NCBI RefSeq assembly: GCF_045679555.1
Contig: NC_092092.1
Span: 20,134,469-20,198,468 of the forward strand
From: Salvelinus alpinus
Lineage: Eukaryota; Chordata; Actinopteri; Salmoniformes; Salmonidae
Length of the DNA: 64,000 bases
Direction of reading: 5' to 3'
Position numbers and translations under genes: made by a program. Of the stretch, positions 29,201 through 35,439 are shown piece after piece; position 1 is the stretch's first letter; the number at the start of each line of letters is the position of its first letter. A model generated the notes under the pieces. The model saw nothing but the letters and a program-made list of their open reading frames with translations. It was not told the origin of the DNA and ran no database searches.

Positions 29201-31808
29201 TGGAGTTGGAAAGACAGAACAAACAGATCTGGGGCCAGGCTAACCAAGAATAGATAGACAATAGATGTCCACCTGCACAGGCTAGGTGAATGACGCAGCA
29301 CGCTGTAGATAGTAAAGGAAGGGAGTTTAGGACAGGTAAATCATAACTTTCTCACCTTGATACTCGTGGATTTTTTTGGTGCTGACCCAGCCCCTGGTCG
29401 GTGGCTCGTCGAAGAAGTGGACATGCAGGCGCTGGCTTTTACCCCTGCCCCTCATCTGCTGCCCGCCGACAGGCTGGGGAACTACCATACACGGCCACCA
29501 GGGGTGCCCCTCTAGCTTGGCCCACACCAAGGCTCCGGCACTGAATGGACATGGTGCTGGACTGGAAGAAAATAAGATGGAGAATTAAAATATCAGACAA
29601 CAGGTTATCTAGTAACAATCTCTCCTGTCTACCCAAGTGTCTACTTGTTGCACTTCCCTTTATGGATTTCAAAGGAAATCACTAGTATAGTAACTCCCTT
29701 GTCTACTCTAGCCAATGCCTACTCCAATCCAATTATTTTTTACATGTGGGGAGCAGTGAACGAGTGCACACTTTAAGAGGAAAGGGATTGAGGGAAATAT
29801 GGATCCGTCCCATTCATTTGTTTTACATTGACCTAAGGCAGCAGGTGTAAAAGAAAACACATGAGCGGAGTTTCCATATCCAGTTTTCAGCTGAAAATTA
29901 AGCTAGGTTGAATAGTGTTGAATTAGCTGTATCACAGAGTTTCTAAACCCAGAGGCGCAAGATCATGAGACTTTACGAGAATGCTTGTGAAACAGACCAG
30001 GCCGGGTTTGAGAAGTAAAAAAAAAAAAATCTCCCTTCCTTGTTAATTTTCTCGAAATCTAAAAAAGGCACAACCTAGAGTCAAGCAAATGTCTTAAGTA
30101 GTTCAACATATTACTCCAACCTTGTGAAACTGACACGTTTACATTTTTGTCAAAAACAACTGTCAAAGGAGCGCCTTTGATTTGATGGCCTGCACAGGTG
30201 CAGTTCACAACGGGTTGACCATTAGACATGACGTGTTTCTGCGCATCGTGTCTAATGGTCGCCTACAAGTGTGATCGGGGATTTATATTGAAGCAGCTTC
30301 TGCCCATCTTTGGCTGTTTCCCTTAAAACCGGATGCATCCGGTTGTTGTCAACCCAGCTAATGCATATTTGCGCAAAATGGTACGCAGCATCATCTGGAT
30401 GTGTGTGCAACAAAGGTTCAACAATCACCTCACGCTACCATTTCTGTCAAGCCATCTATGCATACAGTTTGACAAATACATTCGATAAATCCAACGCAAT
30501 GCTGCAGGGCAAACGCAGCGTTCCATTGGAAATGAATGTACTTCCACAGATAGAACAATGAGCCAGATGTTTCACCGGATGTATAAATGTGAGGCATCTG
30601 CTTGGCGTTGCCACTCACTGGTAGTGAGAGGAAGCCCAGTGGCTGGCAGTGGGAGAAGACGGATTTTGACGGACTTTCTCATCAATGAAATATTTGATCT
30701 CAACACAGTTCTGTTCCCAAAACTAAAATATGTTATTTACAGAGTGGACTACATTTTGAAGACTTTACCCTTTGCCAATCGCGTTGTTTAGTAGGAGTGC
30801 AAAGGCGAATTCAGGTATTGCACACGGCACTTGATAGAGTAGGCCTTCCCTAACGGAAATATGCAGATGCATGCTAGAACGTGTCAATAGGCTCTCTAGC
30901 TCGTGCTTGGCTCTGTCCACCTCCTTGCTTGTTCTGCCCACATAACTAATTTGTTCCCATTGGAAACGGCAGGCTGTTGTCTATCTTGGTTCAGTTATAA
31001 AAACAATCATTGGTACTTCTGGTGTTCCAAAATGCAATGACACTGGTCGAGGCTTAATAAACCTAGTTTCACATAGACCTGAAGATATGGTATGATGCCT
31101 TGCCCCTTTGAATATAATTGGTCCCTGTCGACCCGCATCATGCCAGTCACGAAAGTGTTGAATTACATGACACGTTCTCCCGCCAAATGAGGACGCATGT
31201 ATGTTACTGTGCACTTTGACATGCTTGATCAAAATGTATCATTACTCCAACAGCAACACTCTCAGACAACGGATACACAAGGAAGTGTGTTGAAGGGTTG
31301 AGACACAAATAACATTAACGTTACTAGTTAAGTAATCAGCTGACTGGCTAGCCAGTTTTATCCAGCCACTAATCTGTCGAAAACGTATTGCATTACATAA
31401 CGTCTGTCCTGTGTAGACGAGAGCGTTAACCATTTCACAAATCAATTAGCATTTCTGCATGAGTTATAATTAGCTACTGTAGCTAGCTACCGCTAAAACC
31501 ACTAGCCACAACAAAGCAACTCGTTGTTTGTGCTAGCTAACTAATTTGAGCCATCTGTCTTACCTTTCCTTTACTGTTGGTGTCTTATTCCCAAAGAGTT
31601 TGCCGAATTCGCCTTTGCTCGCTTTTGCAGGAGTCTTTTTGGTGGTGGGAGTTTGAGATGCATGCTTAGCTTCTTCTTTTGGAGAGCTGTTCTTTTTTCG
31701 AACTGAGGATGGCAAGTCGGCTTCTGCAGGCGAGGGACTCGGTTTCGCCTTCAGAACCGGTGGCGGAGACTTATTGAAAAAATTGAAAATGCTGCTTTGC
31801 TTCGCCAT
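2141..31808 (-). CDS. msh6: DNA mismatch repair protein Msh6, whole coding gene (20 exons)
   Basis: MSH6 dimerises with MSH2 to form MutS-alpha, which recognises base mismatches and small loops in the nucleus and starts repair through an ATP-driven sliding clamp. I joined 20 exons by GT-AG borders and codon phase: 31564-31808, 29356-29561, 26393-26568, 21417-22103, 21003-21155, 20642-20839, 17099-17245, 16560-16650, 15895-16154, 15315-15555, 14867-15165, 14444-14646, 14159-14273, 13791-13977, 8014-8303, 7598-7715, 7162-7251, 6730-6884, 5206-5408, 2141-2222. They total 4146 nt, 1381 residues plus stop; human MSH6 has 1360. Visible motifs: PIP box (4-11), PWWP, Phe442-X-Glu444 mismatch wedge, Walker [10 protein letters not shown] (1154-1162), DELG (1233-1236), STHYHS (1266-1271). 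No stop or frameshift was seen, so the gene looks functional. Salmonids often keep two ohnologues; this may be one of a pair. Confidence 0.93.
2272..3935 (+). mobile_element. Non-autonomous Tc1/mariner-like repeat, split by another Tc1
   Basis: Begins with CAAAACATTAAGAACACC and ends with GTGTTCCTAATGTTTGGTAT, imperfect inverted ends. The internal sequence (CACCACCCAAAGGACATCC) recurs in reverse orientation at about 37990-38517. It is interrupted at a TA by the element at 2368-3550. Lies in the last msh6 intron. Confidence 0.7.
2368..3550 (-). mobile_element. Nested Tc1-like transposon with decayed transposase
   Basis: Inverted ends around CTAAACAAAAATATAT (left) and ATATTTTTGTTCAATG (right), flanked by TA at 2366-2367 and 3551-3552. 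The - strand carries pieces of a Tc1 DD34E transposase in several frames: an N-terminal helix-turn-helix part (about 3119-3337), then DNARPSVA and [18 protein letters not shown] (2500-2790). Many stops and frameshifts: inactive. Confidence 0.8.
3949..5184 (+). mobile_element. Sleeping Beauty-type Tc1 element, internally deleted
   Basis: Starts CAGTTGAAGTCGGAAGTTTA and ends with the inverted complement, TA on both sides; these are the ends of the salmonid Tc1 family from which Sleeping Beauty was built. Length is 1236 bp instead of about 1.6 kb. Transposase fragments on the + strand include [14 protein letters not shown] and [14 protein letters not shown]; the C-terminal catalytic Glu region is missing and the middle is deleted near 4540. 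Inactive. Its right end is 22 bp from msh6 exon 19. Confidence 0.85.
5206..5408 (-). CDS. msh6: msh6 exon 19: C-terminal ATPase/dimer interface
   Basis: Residues 1288-1355, 203 nt (human exon 9 is about 200). Encodes [32 protein letters not shown] and [10 protein letters not shown]. Acceptor CCCCCTCAG, donor GTATGT after TTCAA. A degraded copy of its first ~60 nt with its acceptor lies 100 bp upstream in the gene (5441-5540). Confidence 0.92.
5441..5540 (-). pseudogene. Partial tandem duplicate of msh6 exon 19 (intronic)
   Basis: Resembles 5341-5440 at an offset of 100 bp. On the - strand the copy keeps an AG acceptor and then encodes [16 protein letters not shown] before a one-base deletion brings a TAA. 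It covers the intron end plus about the first 60 nt of exon 19. It is not needed for the msh6 frame and would truncate the protein if spliced in. Confidence 0.7.
5723..6534. mobile_element. Foldback MITE in msh6 intron 18
   Basis: Ends CAGGTTTTTATCCAA (left) and, inverted, CAGGTTTCCAGCCAACC (right). The two halves share further inverted words, so it is a foldback type. It contains a 12-bp perfect hairpin, CACCTTGCACTT, mirrored at 6199-6231. No coding capacity. Confidence 0.6.
6730..6884 (-). CDS. msh6: msh6 exon 18: D-loop and switch histidine
   Basis: Residues 1236-1287, 155 nt as in human exon 8. After acceptor GTGTTGCAG it encodes [12 protein letters not shown], then [14 protein letters not shown], and ends in RLGHM before donor GTGAGG. 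I translated it by hand, since it is an internal exon without a long start-to-stop frame. Confidence 0.92.
7162..7251 (-). CDS. msh6: msh6 exon 17: Walker B
   Basis: Residues 1206-1236, 90 nt as in human exon 7. Encodes [14 protein letters not shown] and LVLLDELG; Asp1233-Glu1234 are the Walker B metal and catalytic residues. Confidence 0.94.
7268..7357. repeat. Tandem duplication of ~48 bp in msh6 intron 16
   Basis: The block GGGTTACATTCACTTAGTTC plus AGGAGGACACCTTAAGGAAC occurs twice in succession, almost identical. It begins about 16 bp upstream of the exon 17 acceptor in gene direction. Confidence 0.8.
7598..7715 (-). CDS. msh6: msh6 exon 16: ATPase core
   Basis: Residues 1167-1206, 118 nt, the same length as human exon 6 from memory. 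Encodes [10 protein letters not shown] and [13 protein letters not shown], containing the MutS signature region. Confidence 0.93.
8014..8303 (-). CDS. msh6: msh6 exon 15: Walker A ATPase
   Basis: Residues 1070-1166, 290 nt. Encodes [21 protein letters not shown] and the P-loop GPNMGGKST (1154-1162) that binds ATP. Equivalent to human exon 5, slightly longer through an acidic insert ([12 protein letters not shown]). Confidence 0.94.
8499..11361 (-). mobile_element. hAT transposon with 8-bp target duplication in msh6 intron 14
   Basis: ATTGTGAT occurs at 8491-8498 and 11363-11370 as a target-site duplication. The ends are TGGGGTTGCA and the inverted TAGGGTTAAA. The - strand carries a decayed hAT transposase: BED zinc finger (around 10590-10711, [19 protein letters not shown]), a central part in several frames, and a C-terminal dimerisation segment near 8900-9150. 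Stops and frameshifts make it inactive. Confidence 0.82.
8900..10711 (-). pseudogene. hAT transposase pseudogene (BED finger to dimerisation domain)
   Basis: Starts with [11 protein letters not shown] and the BED zinc-finger cysteines. Fragments such as [17 protein letters not shown] and [17 protein letters not shown] are typical of the hAT core. The tail ends in an acidic stretch ([13 protein letters not shown]). The reading frame is broken several times. Function lost; it sits antisense-free, on the same strand as msh6. Confidence 0.75.
11588..12165 (+). repeat. Unclassified salmonid interspersed repeat
   Basis: GACCAAGATAGCGGCGCAGT at 11597 and the run of CTAGCTAGTTGC, GTCCAGAAGCATGCACCAGC and GAGCTAGGCCCATTTCCCGG recall the 5' region of a salmonid LINE-like repeat. 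No coding frame. Class uncertain. Confidence 0.4.
12170..13055. mobile_element. TTAA-flanked repeat, 5' truncated
   Basis: The right end ACGCTACCGTCCCACATATC runs to GAGAAG followed by TTAA at 13056-13059. The interior has TGATGAAGATGATCAAAGGTAAG and ATCGAACAAAACATAAATG, also seen in the other TTAA elements of this window. The left end is not found. Non-coding. Confidence 0.55.
13791..13977 (-). CDS. msh6: msh6 exon 14: lever region
   Basis: Residues 1008-1070, 187 nt, phase 1 out. Encodes [15 protein letters not shown] and [19 protein letters not shown]. Its 3' border matches the 3' border and phase of human exon 4. The next intron is about 5.5 kb and contains a complete-looking hAT insertion. 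Confidence 0.92.
14159..14273 (-). CDS. msh6: msh6 exon 13: clamp region
   Basis: Residues 969-1007, 115 nt. Encodes [21 protein letters not shown] followed by PEEYK; human MSH6 has an obviously similar segment. Confidence 0.91.
14444..14646 (-). CDS. msh6: msh6 exon 12: clamp region
   Basis: Residues 902-969, 203 nt, phase 2 out. Encodes [15 protein letters not shown] and [15 protein letters not shown], typical of the MutS clamp and lever helices. Confidence 0.91.
14867..15165 (-). CDS. msh6: msh6 exon 11: core/clamp region
   Basis: Residues 802-901, 299 nt. Encodes [19 protein letters not shown] and [17 protein letters not shown]. Acceptor GATTATAG. Confidence 0.91.
15315..15555 (-). CDS. 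msh6: msh6 exon 10: core/lever region
   Basis: Residues 722-802, 241 nt, phase 0 in, 1 out. Encodes [28 protein letters not shown] and [16 protein letters not shown] of the MutS core domain III. Confidence 0.92.
15895..16154 (-). CDS. msh6: msh6 exon 9: lever region
   Basis: Residues 635-721, 260 nt. Encodes [13 protein letters not shown], the variable charged insert [10 protein letters not shown], then [12 protein letters not shown] and [13 protein letters not shown], conserved in vertebrate MSH6. Confidence 0.91.
16392..16500. repeat. Near-perfect 49-bp inverted repeat (hairpin) beside msh6 exon 8
   Basis: 16392-16440 and 16452-16500 are inverted copies with one mismatch in 49 and an 11-nt spacer, TGTAAAGTAAA. 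In the msh6 transcript the hairpin starts 59 nt after the exon 8 donor. It may be a small foldback MITE; no TSD was seen. Confidence 0.85.
16560..16650 (-). CDS. msh6: msh6 exon 8
   Basis: Residues 605-635, 91 nt, phase 0 in, 1 out. Encodes [20 protein letters not shown]. Its donor at 16559-16558 is followed 58 nt later by a 49-bp near-perfect hairpin (16392-16500). Confidence 0.9.
17099..17245 (-). CDS. msh6: msh6 exon 7: connector domain
   Basis: Residues 556-604, 147 nt, phase 0/0. Encodes [11 protein letters not shown] and [19 protein letters not shown] of the connector domain. The acceptor is CTCAAG and the donor GTCAGT. The intron between this exon and exon 6 (17246-20641) is crowded with transposons. 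Confidence 0.9.
17676..19485. mobile_element. DNA transposon with GTCGACCGRTT ends in msh6 intron 6
   Basis: Ends TAGAAGTCGACCGGTT and inverted TAGAGGTCGACCGATT; further GGCCGATTAAT words near both ends. The interior is non-coding apart from the nested Tc1 piece at about 18800-19378. Superfamily not settled (hAT-like is possible). Confidence 0.6.
18800..19378 (+). mobile_element. 3' part of a Tc1-like transposon, nested
   Basis: The + strand frame encodes the C-terminal third of a Tc1 transposase: [20 protein letters not shown], then [12 protein letters not shown] and GGHTHY before a stop at 19110. The second Asp and the final Glu of the DDE triad are visible. It ends in the terminal motif TTTTTTTGAGCAGTGTA. 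The 5' two thirds are missing. Confidence 0.8.
19530..20605 (+). mobile_element. Decayed Tc1-like element in msh6 intron 6
   Basis: The right part has the family words GAGTAAAGGGTCTGAATACT and TTTTAGAATAAGGCTGTAA. Broken + strand transposase pieces are visible, such as the region reading [11 protein letters not shown]-like near 20245-20290. It is interrupted by a 194-bp LTR-like insertion at 19981-20174. Inactive. Confidence 0.7.
19981..20174. mobile_element. Short solo-LTR-like insertion with CTAAG target duplication
   Basis: 194 bp beginning TGTTAACTCG and ending ACTTAACA, flanked by CTAAG at 19976-19980 and 20175-20179. It interrupts a Tc1 transposase segment whose two sides rejoin exactly. 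The TG...CA ends and 5-bp duplication fit a solo LTR. No poly(A) signal was recognised, so the class is uncertain. Confidence 0.65.
20642..20839 (-). CDS. msh6: msh6 exon 6: mismatch/connector domain
   Basis: Residues 490-555, 198 nt, phase 0/0. Encodes [17 protein letters not shown] and [15 protein letters not shown], strongly conserved in MSH6 proteins. Confidence 0.92.
21003..21155 (-). CDS. msh6: msh6 exon 5: mismatch-binding motif
   Basis: Residues 439-489, 153 nt, phase 0/0. Encodes [12 protein letters not shown]. Phe442 and Glu444 form the Phe-X-Glu motif that in the MutS family stacks on and hydrogen-bonds to the mispaired base; both residues are present. Confidence 0.93.
21417..22103 (-). 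CDS. msh6: msh6 exon 4: linker and start of MutS domain I
   Basis: Residues 210-438. The first two thirds are a Ser/Asp/Glu and Lys/Arg-rich linker, with likely nuclear-localisation motifs such as KSKRRR and VKRKRP. The exon then enters the conserved [10 protein letters not shown] and TPGMRRWW segments that open the mismatch-binding domain. It corresponds to the 5' part of the giant human exon 4 but ends after FFK with donor GTACTA. Confidence 0.9.
22160..22320 (+). mobile_element. tRNA-derived salmonid SINE
   Basis: Starts GGGCTCCCGAGTGGTGAAGT with a pol III A-box-like AAGTGGTTTAAGG and B box GGTTCAAATCC, followed by GGCTGTATCACAACCAGCCG and GGCCCAGTGTCGTCCG. This is the common salmonid tRNA-type SINE head; the tail is replaced by poly-A. 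It lies on the opposite strand to msh6, its start about 57 bp from the exon 4 acceptor. Confidence 0.8.
22973..23208 (+). repeat. Perfect 118-bp tandem duplication inside the hAT BED region
   Basis: 22973-23090 is repeated at 23091-23208 with no difference noticed. Each copy carries the second half of the BED finger. 118 is not a multiple of three, so the duplication shifts the frame. Confidence 0.9.
24017..24784 (-). mobile_element. LINE 3' fragment nested in the hAT element
   Basis: The - strand encodes the end of a non-LTR reverse transcriptase [21 protein letters not shown], then [20 protein letters not shown] and [20 protein letters not shown], with a frame break near 24600. The 3' tail is AT-rich (TTTGATTTGA on the - strand). 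5'-truncated, as usual for LINE copies. Confidence 0.8.
25302..25925. mobile_element. TTAA-flanked non-coding transposon (624 bp)
   Basis: Flanked by TTAA at 25298-25301 and 25926-25929; ends AACTTCTTATGGCTGA and inverted CTTCTTATGGCTGG. It interrupts the hAT dimerisation domain, and the host reading resumes exactly after one TTAA is removed. TTAA insertion is the hallmark of piggyBac-type transposons; no transposase inside. Confidence 0.75.
26393..26568 (-). CDS. msh6: msh6 exon 3
   Basis: Residues 151-209, completing the PWWP region ([16 protein letters not shown] helix) and ending in an acidic run (EEDEEEDME). The exon ends at coding nt 627, phase 0, the same coding position as human exon 3 from memory. 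The hAT element at 22504-26300 ends about 90 bp into the following intron. Confidence 0.9.
26763..27910. mobile_element. Non-autonomous hAT element in msh6 intron 2
   Basis: Target duplication TTCTAGAG at 26755-26762 and 27911-27918; ends CAGTGGTC and inverted GAGTGGTC. 1148 bp. A 110-residue frame on the - strand at 27303-27635 has no recognisable transposase motif. About 190 bp into the intron from msh6 exon 3. Confidence 0.8.
27919..29355 (-). other. msh6 intron 2, remainder
   Basis: Apart from the SINE-like fragment at 28615-28735 no gene or clear element was recognised. Words GAACAAACAGATCTGGG near 29216 recur elsewhere (15700, 1585, 1670), suggesting another short repeat family. Confidence 0.4.
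28615..28735 (-). repeat. SINE-like fragment
   Basis: Contains TTTATTTATCTAGGCAAGTC, AGTTAAGAACAAATTCTTAT and TTAACTGCCTTGTTCGGGGG, a word set common as the end of salmonid tRNA-type SINEs (read on the - strand it ends AAATAAAGGT). The tRNA-like head is missing. Confidence 0.55.
29356..29561 (-). CDS. msh6: msh6 exon 2: PWWP domain
   Basis: Residues 82-151. Acceptor TTTTCTTCCAG, donor GTGAGA. Contains [13 protein letters not shown] and the aromatic [10 protein letters not shown] segment of the PWWP domain, which in human MSH6 reads H3K36me3 and brings MutS-alpha to chromatin. Phase 1 out, as in human exon 2. Confidence 0.92.
29562..31563 (-). other. msh6 intron 1
   Basis: About 2 kb between exon 1 and the PWWP exon. 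A short hairpin, GACCATTAGACA mirrored by TGTCTAATGGTC, lies at about 30218-30262. No coding signal or recognised transposon otherwise. Confidence 0.5.
31564..31808 (-). CDS. msh6: msh6 exon 1: start codon and PIP box
   Basis: Encodes residues 1-82. The ATG is at 31806-31808. QSSIFNFF at residues 4-11 is a canonical PCNA-interacting (PIP) box, Q-X-X-I-X-X-F-F, which in known MSH6 proteins tethers MutS-alpha to the replication fork. The rest is Lys/Ser/Pro-rich and probably disordered, with likely nuclear-localisation clusters. The donor is GTAAGA; phase 2 out, as in human exon 1. Confidence 0.92.
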
Positions 31809-31917
31809 AAAGCCTGTTTATGGAAAAATGTATAATAAAGTGATTTAGTTCATCAACTGTTTAGAATCTGCTAACTCTCTGTCTGGTCTGCAGGCATCAG
31901 TGCTCGTGCACTGTTCG

Positions 31918-31925
31918 CGGGAAAT
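31918..31925 (-). promoter_or_regulatory. msh6: E2F-type site upstream of msh6
   Basis: TTTCCCGC on the - strand, extended to TTTCCCGCGAA, lies about 110 bp upstream of the msh6 ATG. It matches the E2F consensus TTTSSCGC. MSH6 is a known S-phase, E2F-responsive gene in mammals. Function here is inferred. Confidence 0.55.
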
Positions 31926-31973
31926 TCTCAGAAGGTAAAAGGTCATGTGGGAGTGGCTACAAGGGAATTCAGC

Positions 31974-31978
31974 CAATG
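31974..31978 (+). promoter_or_regulatory. msh6: Inverted CCAAT box upstream of msh6
   Basis: GCCAATGG on the + strand, about 165 bp from the start codon, is an inverted CCAAT (NF-Y-type) box relative to msh6. It lies 50 bp upstream of the E2F-like site, a common spacing in cell-cycle promoters. No TATA box is obvious nearby. Confidence 0.45.
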
Positions 31979-31979
31979 G

Positions 31980-33500
31980 CAAACCATCTTTAATCTTGGT
32001 ATTTATTAATCAAATATTTTTGGGTTCATACTGGTTCATGTCAAACAATTAAAACATGTATTTTCTCTCCCCGAGTAAGAATAAGTTAATACATATTTGT
32101 ATTTATTTAGGAGTTACATTTCATCATGATACAGACCGACTTTGTTATGCGATAGCCACACATCACCAGCAGAGTGCAGTAGTGGTATTTGTATAATTGA
32201 TTGCAGATTATGGGAGACGTGTGTGAATCATTCATCATAGAAAACTTTGGAATTCACCCTGTGAATTGTTCGTCCCATTTCACAATCTGTGAGTTTCCCT
32301 TATATTTTGATTTACCATTATGAACAGTCAAAAAAATATTTTCATCACTACACTTTCACTCTACTCTTCCCCAATATGAGGACCGGGACCCTAATTTTTC
32401 TACCTGGTTGTTGGAGACAAACTGGTGTAAACTAACCACACACCCAAAAATATCTGGTGATATGTTTTATTGAGAGTGCCCTCACATCAAGCTAAACAGC
32501 ACAGATTTGTAAAACATCTCATATCTTACCAGGGCACAACTTCGGTTTTAGAAGTGGTGAGGAGAGACATCTAACATCTCAACCCTCTTCTCTATCCCTA
32601 TATATATATGAGCATATGAATTTTTAAGGCAGAATATAAAAAAAATATAAAAATGTACACATCCAATTTAACAGGTGCAGAACAGAAGCAGGTCAAAAAA
32701 AAAAGGAACGTCCACAACTCTGGTATGTTCCCATGGTGATTTAATCATCAGGTCAAACCACTCGAGTCACAAATTTGATTTGGACTTGCAAGCATGAAAC
32801 TAAATATGTATTTGAATAGGTTACATATAGCCTACCATTTCTATTTTATATGTATACCTTTGCTTATTTGATCAGGTCACTAACATAGGCCTACAGAAAT
32901 GCACCAAATTATTGTTTCAAAGACATCTATAAATCGGTGCTTCAAAACCAAAAAGTTGATTGTTGACCAGTGACGCGAATCACCATTGGCGCGCAAAGGC
33001 AGTCGTAGGTATCCAGATTAATGACCAGAAAGCGCTTTGCATGGCAAAAAGAGAGTAGTTTACCTACGTCAATATTTTCCATATAAAGTAACGTTTTGCA
33101 ACCCGCTATGGATGCATATTTTCCACAATAGGCTAACTGGTGAATTCATTGACCATTTTCATATTTCAGATAGGCCTAGTTTGGGTGTGTTATAATTATA
33201 TAACTCAGTGGTGGTACTGCATATGTCTAAAGATAGCTGTAACATCGTACTACCTGCAATACTCATGGGATGAAGATGTAACATTCTGGCGAATTAACTA
33301 GGATATTTGTGAGGAAGAAAAAAAGTCTACAGACAAATCATGCTTTCCATCTGATACTGCAACACCCCAGCCACAGGATCCTGCTTGCTCTGGACTCCAG
33401 AGAAGTGACAATGTGACATGATATTCCTAGTTAACATTGCCTGTTAACATGAATGACTTCCAGCTGAAAATGCAGGCATAAAACACATTTTATTTCTGTA
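31980..33500. other. Upstream of msh6, no gene seen
   Basis: AT-rich non-coding sequence upstream of the msh6 promoter. No ORF of note, no RNA gene and no recognised element before the Tc1-like word CAGCAAAAAAAGAAAC at about 33510. Confidence 0.4.
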
Positions 33501-33547
33501 AATAAACTCAGCAAAAAAAGAAACATCCCTTTTGAGGACCCTGTCTT

Positions 33548-33810
33548 TGTCACGCCCTGACCATAGAGAGCCATTGTTTCTCTATGGTGAAGTGGGTCAG
33601 GGCGTGACTGGGGGTGATCTAGTTTGTTTATTTCTATGTGGTGTTCTAGTTTGTTTTCTGTTGGTGATTTGTATGATTCCCAATTAGAGGCAGCTGGTAA
33701 TCGTTGTCTCTAATTGGGGATCATATTTAAGTAGCTGTTTTTCCCACTTGTGTTTATGGGATATTGTGTTTTGAGTTAGTGCACGTAGCACTGTTTCATT
33801 TCTTTGGCTA
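33548..33810 (+). mobile_element. Truncated Gypsy-type LTR
   Basis: Starts TGTCACGCCCTGACC and has an internal near-palindrome, GTCACGCCCTGACCATAGAG against its inverted copy ending at 33608. It shares TGATTCCCAATTAGAGGCAG and AATCGTTGTCTCTAATTGGG with the LTR at 44710-45066. No TGACA end was found, so it looks 3'-truncated. Confidence 0.6.
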
Positions 33811-34247
33811 CTCCATAGAGCATGTGTGTTTAGCTTGACTGTGTATTACATGCTTTTTGAAGCGCCTACCGAATGCATGATTATTGAAGCTCTGCTACGC
33901 ATGCATAATAATTGAGTGGAAAGTATTTGAGATGTGCTTTAAACCCCTATACCTGGGAGGGATGTATAGGCTACCGTTTGCTGTGGAATTTGAAACGATT
34001 AAAATTTGAGCACGTTTGTAGTGATATTCTGTGGGGGAAAAAAGGACTTAGGTTGCTAGATTGCCTGTATCAACCTGTAAGTCCCACTATGAACTGTACT
34101 GTGTTTATTAATTTAATTATAATAAAAATGGTTTCATTTGCAAAACCCCATGCTTGCTGTCTGTGGTGTCTTTGGAAACTAAGAATCTGGTGTCAGAGAG
34201 AGAGAGAGAGAGAGCTTTTCCCCTAACATCTACATTTGACACGTTCT

Positions 34248-34619
34248 TGTAACGGCTTTCTTCCTGGGATGAAGGAGAGGACCAAAACGCAGCGCGGCTA
34301 GTGTTCAACATGTTTAATAAAGCATAACGTGAAACTACAAGCTACAAAACAATAAATGTGAAAACCGAAAACAGTCCTATCTGGTGCAGAACACAAAGAC
34401 AGAAAACAATCACCCACAAACCAACAGTGCAAACAGGCTACCTTAATATGGTTCCCAATCAGAGACAACGTAAAACACCTGCCTCTGATTGAGAACCATA
34501 TCAGGCCAATTAGACAAACCTAAACAACGAAACACATAACATAGACTACACCCACCCAGCTCACGTCCTGACCAACTAAACAAAGACTAAACAAAGGAAA
34601 TAAGGTCAGGAACGTGACA
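34248..34619 (-). mobile_element. Solo LTR with GTTCT target duplication
   Basis: 372 bp; on the + strand it begins TGTAACGGC and ends AACGTGACA. GTTCT lies at 34243-34247 and 34620-34624. On the - strand it starts TGTCACGTTCCTGACC and contains CTCTGATTGGGAACCATATT, as in the Gypsy-type LTR at 44710. A poly(A)-type signal lies near its end. Confidence 0.8.
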
Positions 34620-34786
34620 GTTCTAGCCCTTCTCTCTCAACTCTCCTCTGCTGACATTTCTGTCTCACTATGGTGCAATAGTCTTGTACTTTGGTTTTTC
34701 CTCACAGAAAGTGTTGCCTCTTTGGGGTGAATATTGATGATTTGAGAGTATCCAGTATCAAGGTAGAGGTTAGAAGAACACCTTTG

Positions 34787-34957
<171 letters not shown>

Positions 34958-35097
34958 TTGTAGTAGTAGTAGTAGCCTACTACTATGTAATGCCCTCTAC
35001 ACTCCTAGTCAAAGTCATAGTCTAGACCATTCCTATATTATTACGACTATTATGATGTCCCCCTGAACATGATCCATCTTTACACTCAGACCAAAAA

Positions 35098-35207
35098 TTG
35101 CATCCCAAATGGCACCCTATTCCCTATACAGTGCACTACTTTTGACCAGGACTTTGGTCAAAATTAGTGCATTGTATAGAGAATTGAGTGCCAATTAGGA
35201 TGCAGCC
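35098..35207. repeat. Palindromic salmonid repeat, complete copy
   Basis: CATCCCAAATGGCACCCTAT, TATACAGTGCACTACTTTTG and then the inverted half ending AATTAGGATGCAG. The arms meet at GACCAGGACTTTGGTC. A foldback element of about 110 bp; related copies at 285, 625, 11555, 42195, 42845 and 53995. Confidence 0.7.
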
Positions 35208-35439
35208 TCAGACCAAAATAATGCTCACTATTTCTAACAATGAACATCTCTGTTTGAGGGCATCCTTGCTCATAACACTCTGAACTAATAGTTCTTTTGG
35301 ATAATTACACCAAATTACACCTATTAACTCGTCCAATTATGTAATTAATTGTTTTAGATCCAACCAAAGCCTGAACACATGGATAGCAGCTCCCTTGTCC
35401 CTGGAGCCAACCTGCTGACCAGACCGGACACATCGCGTG

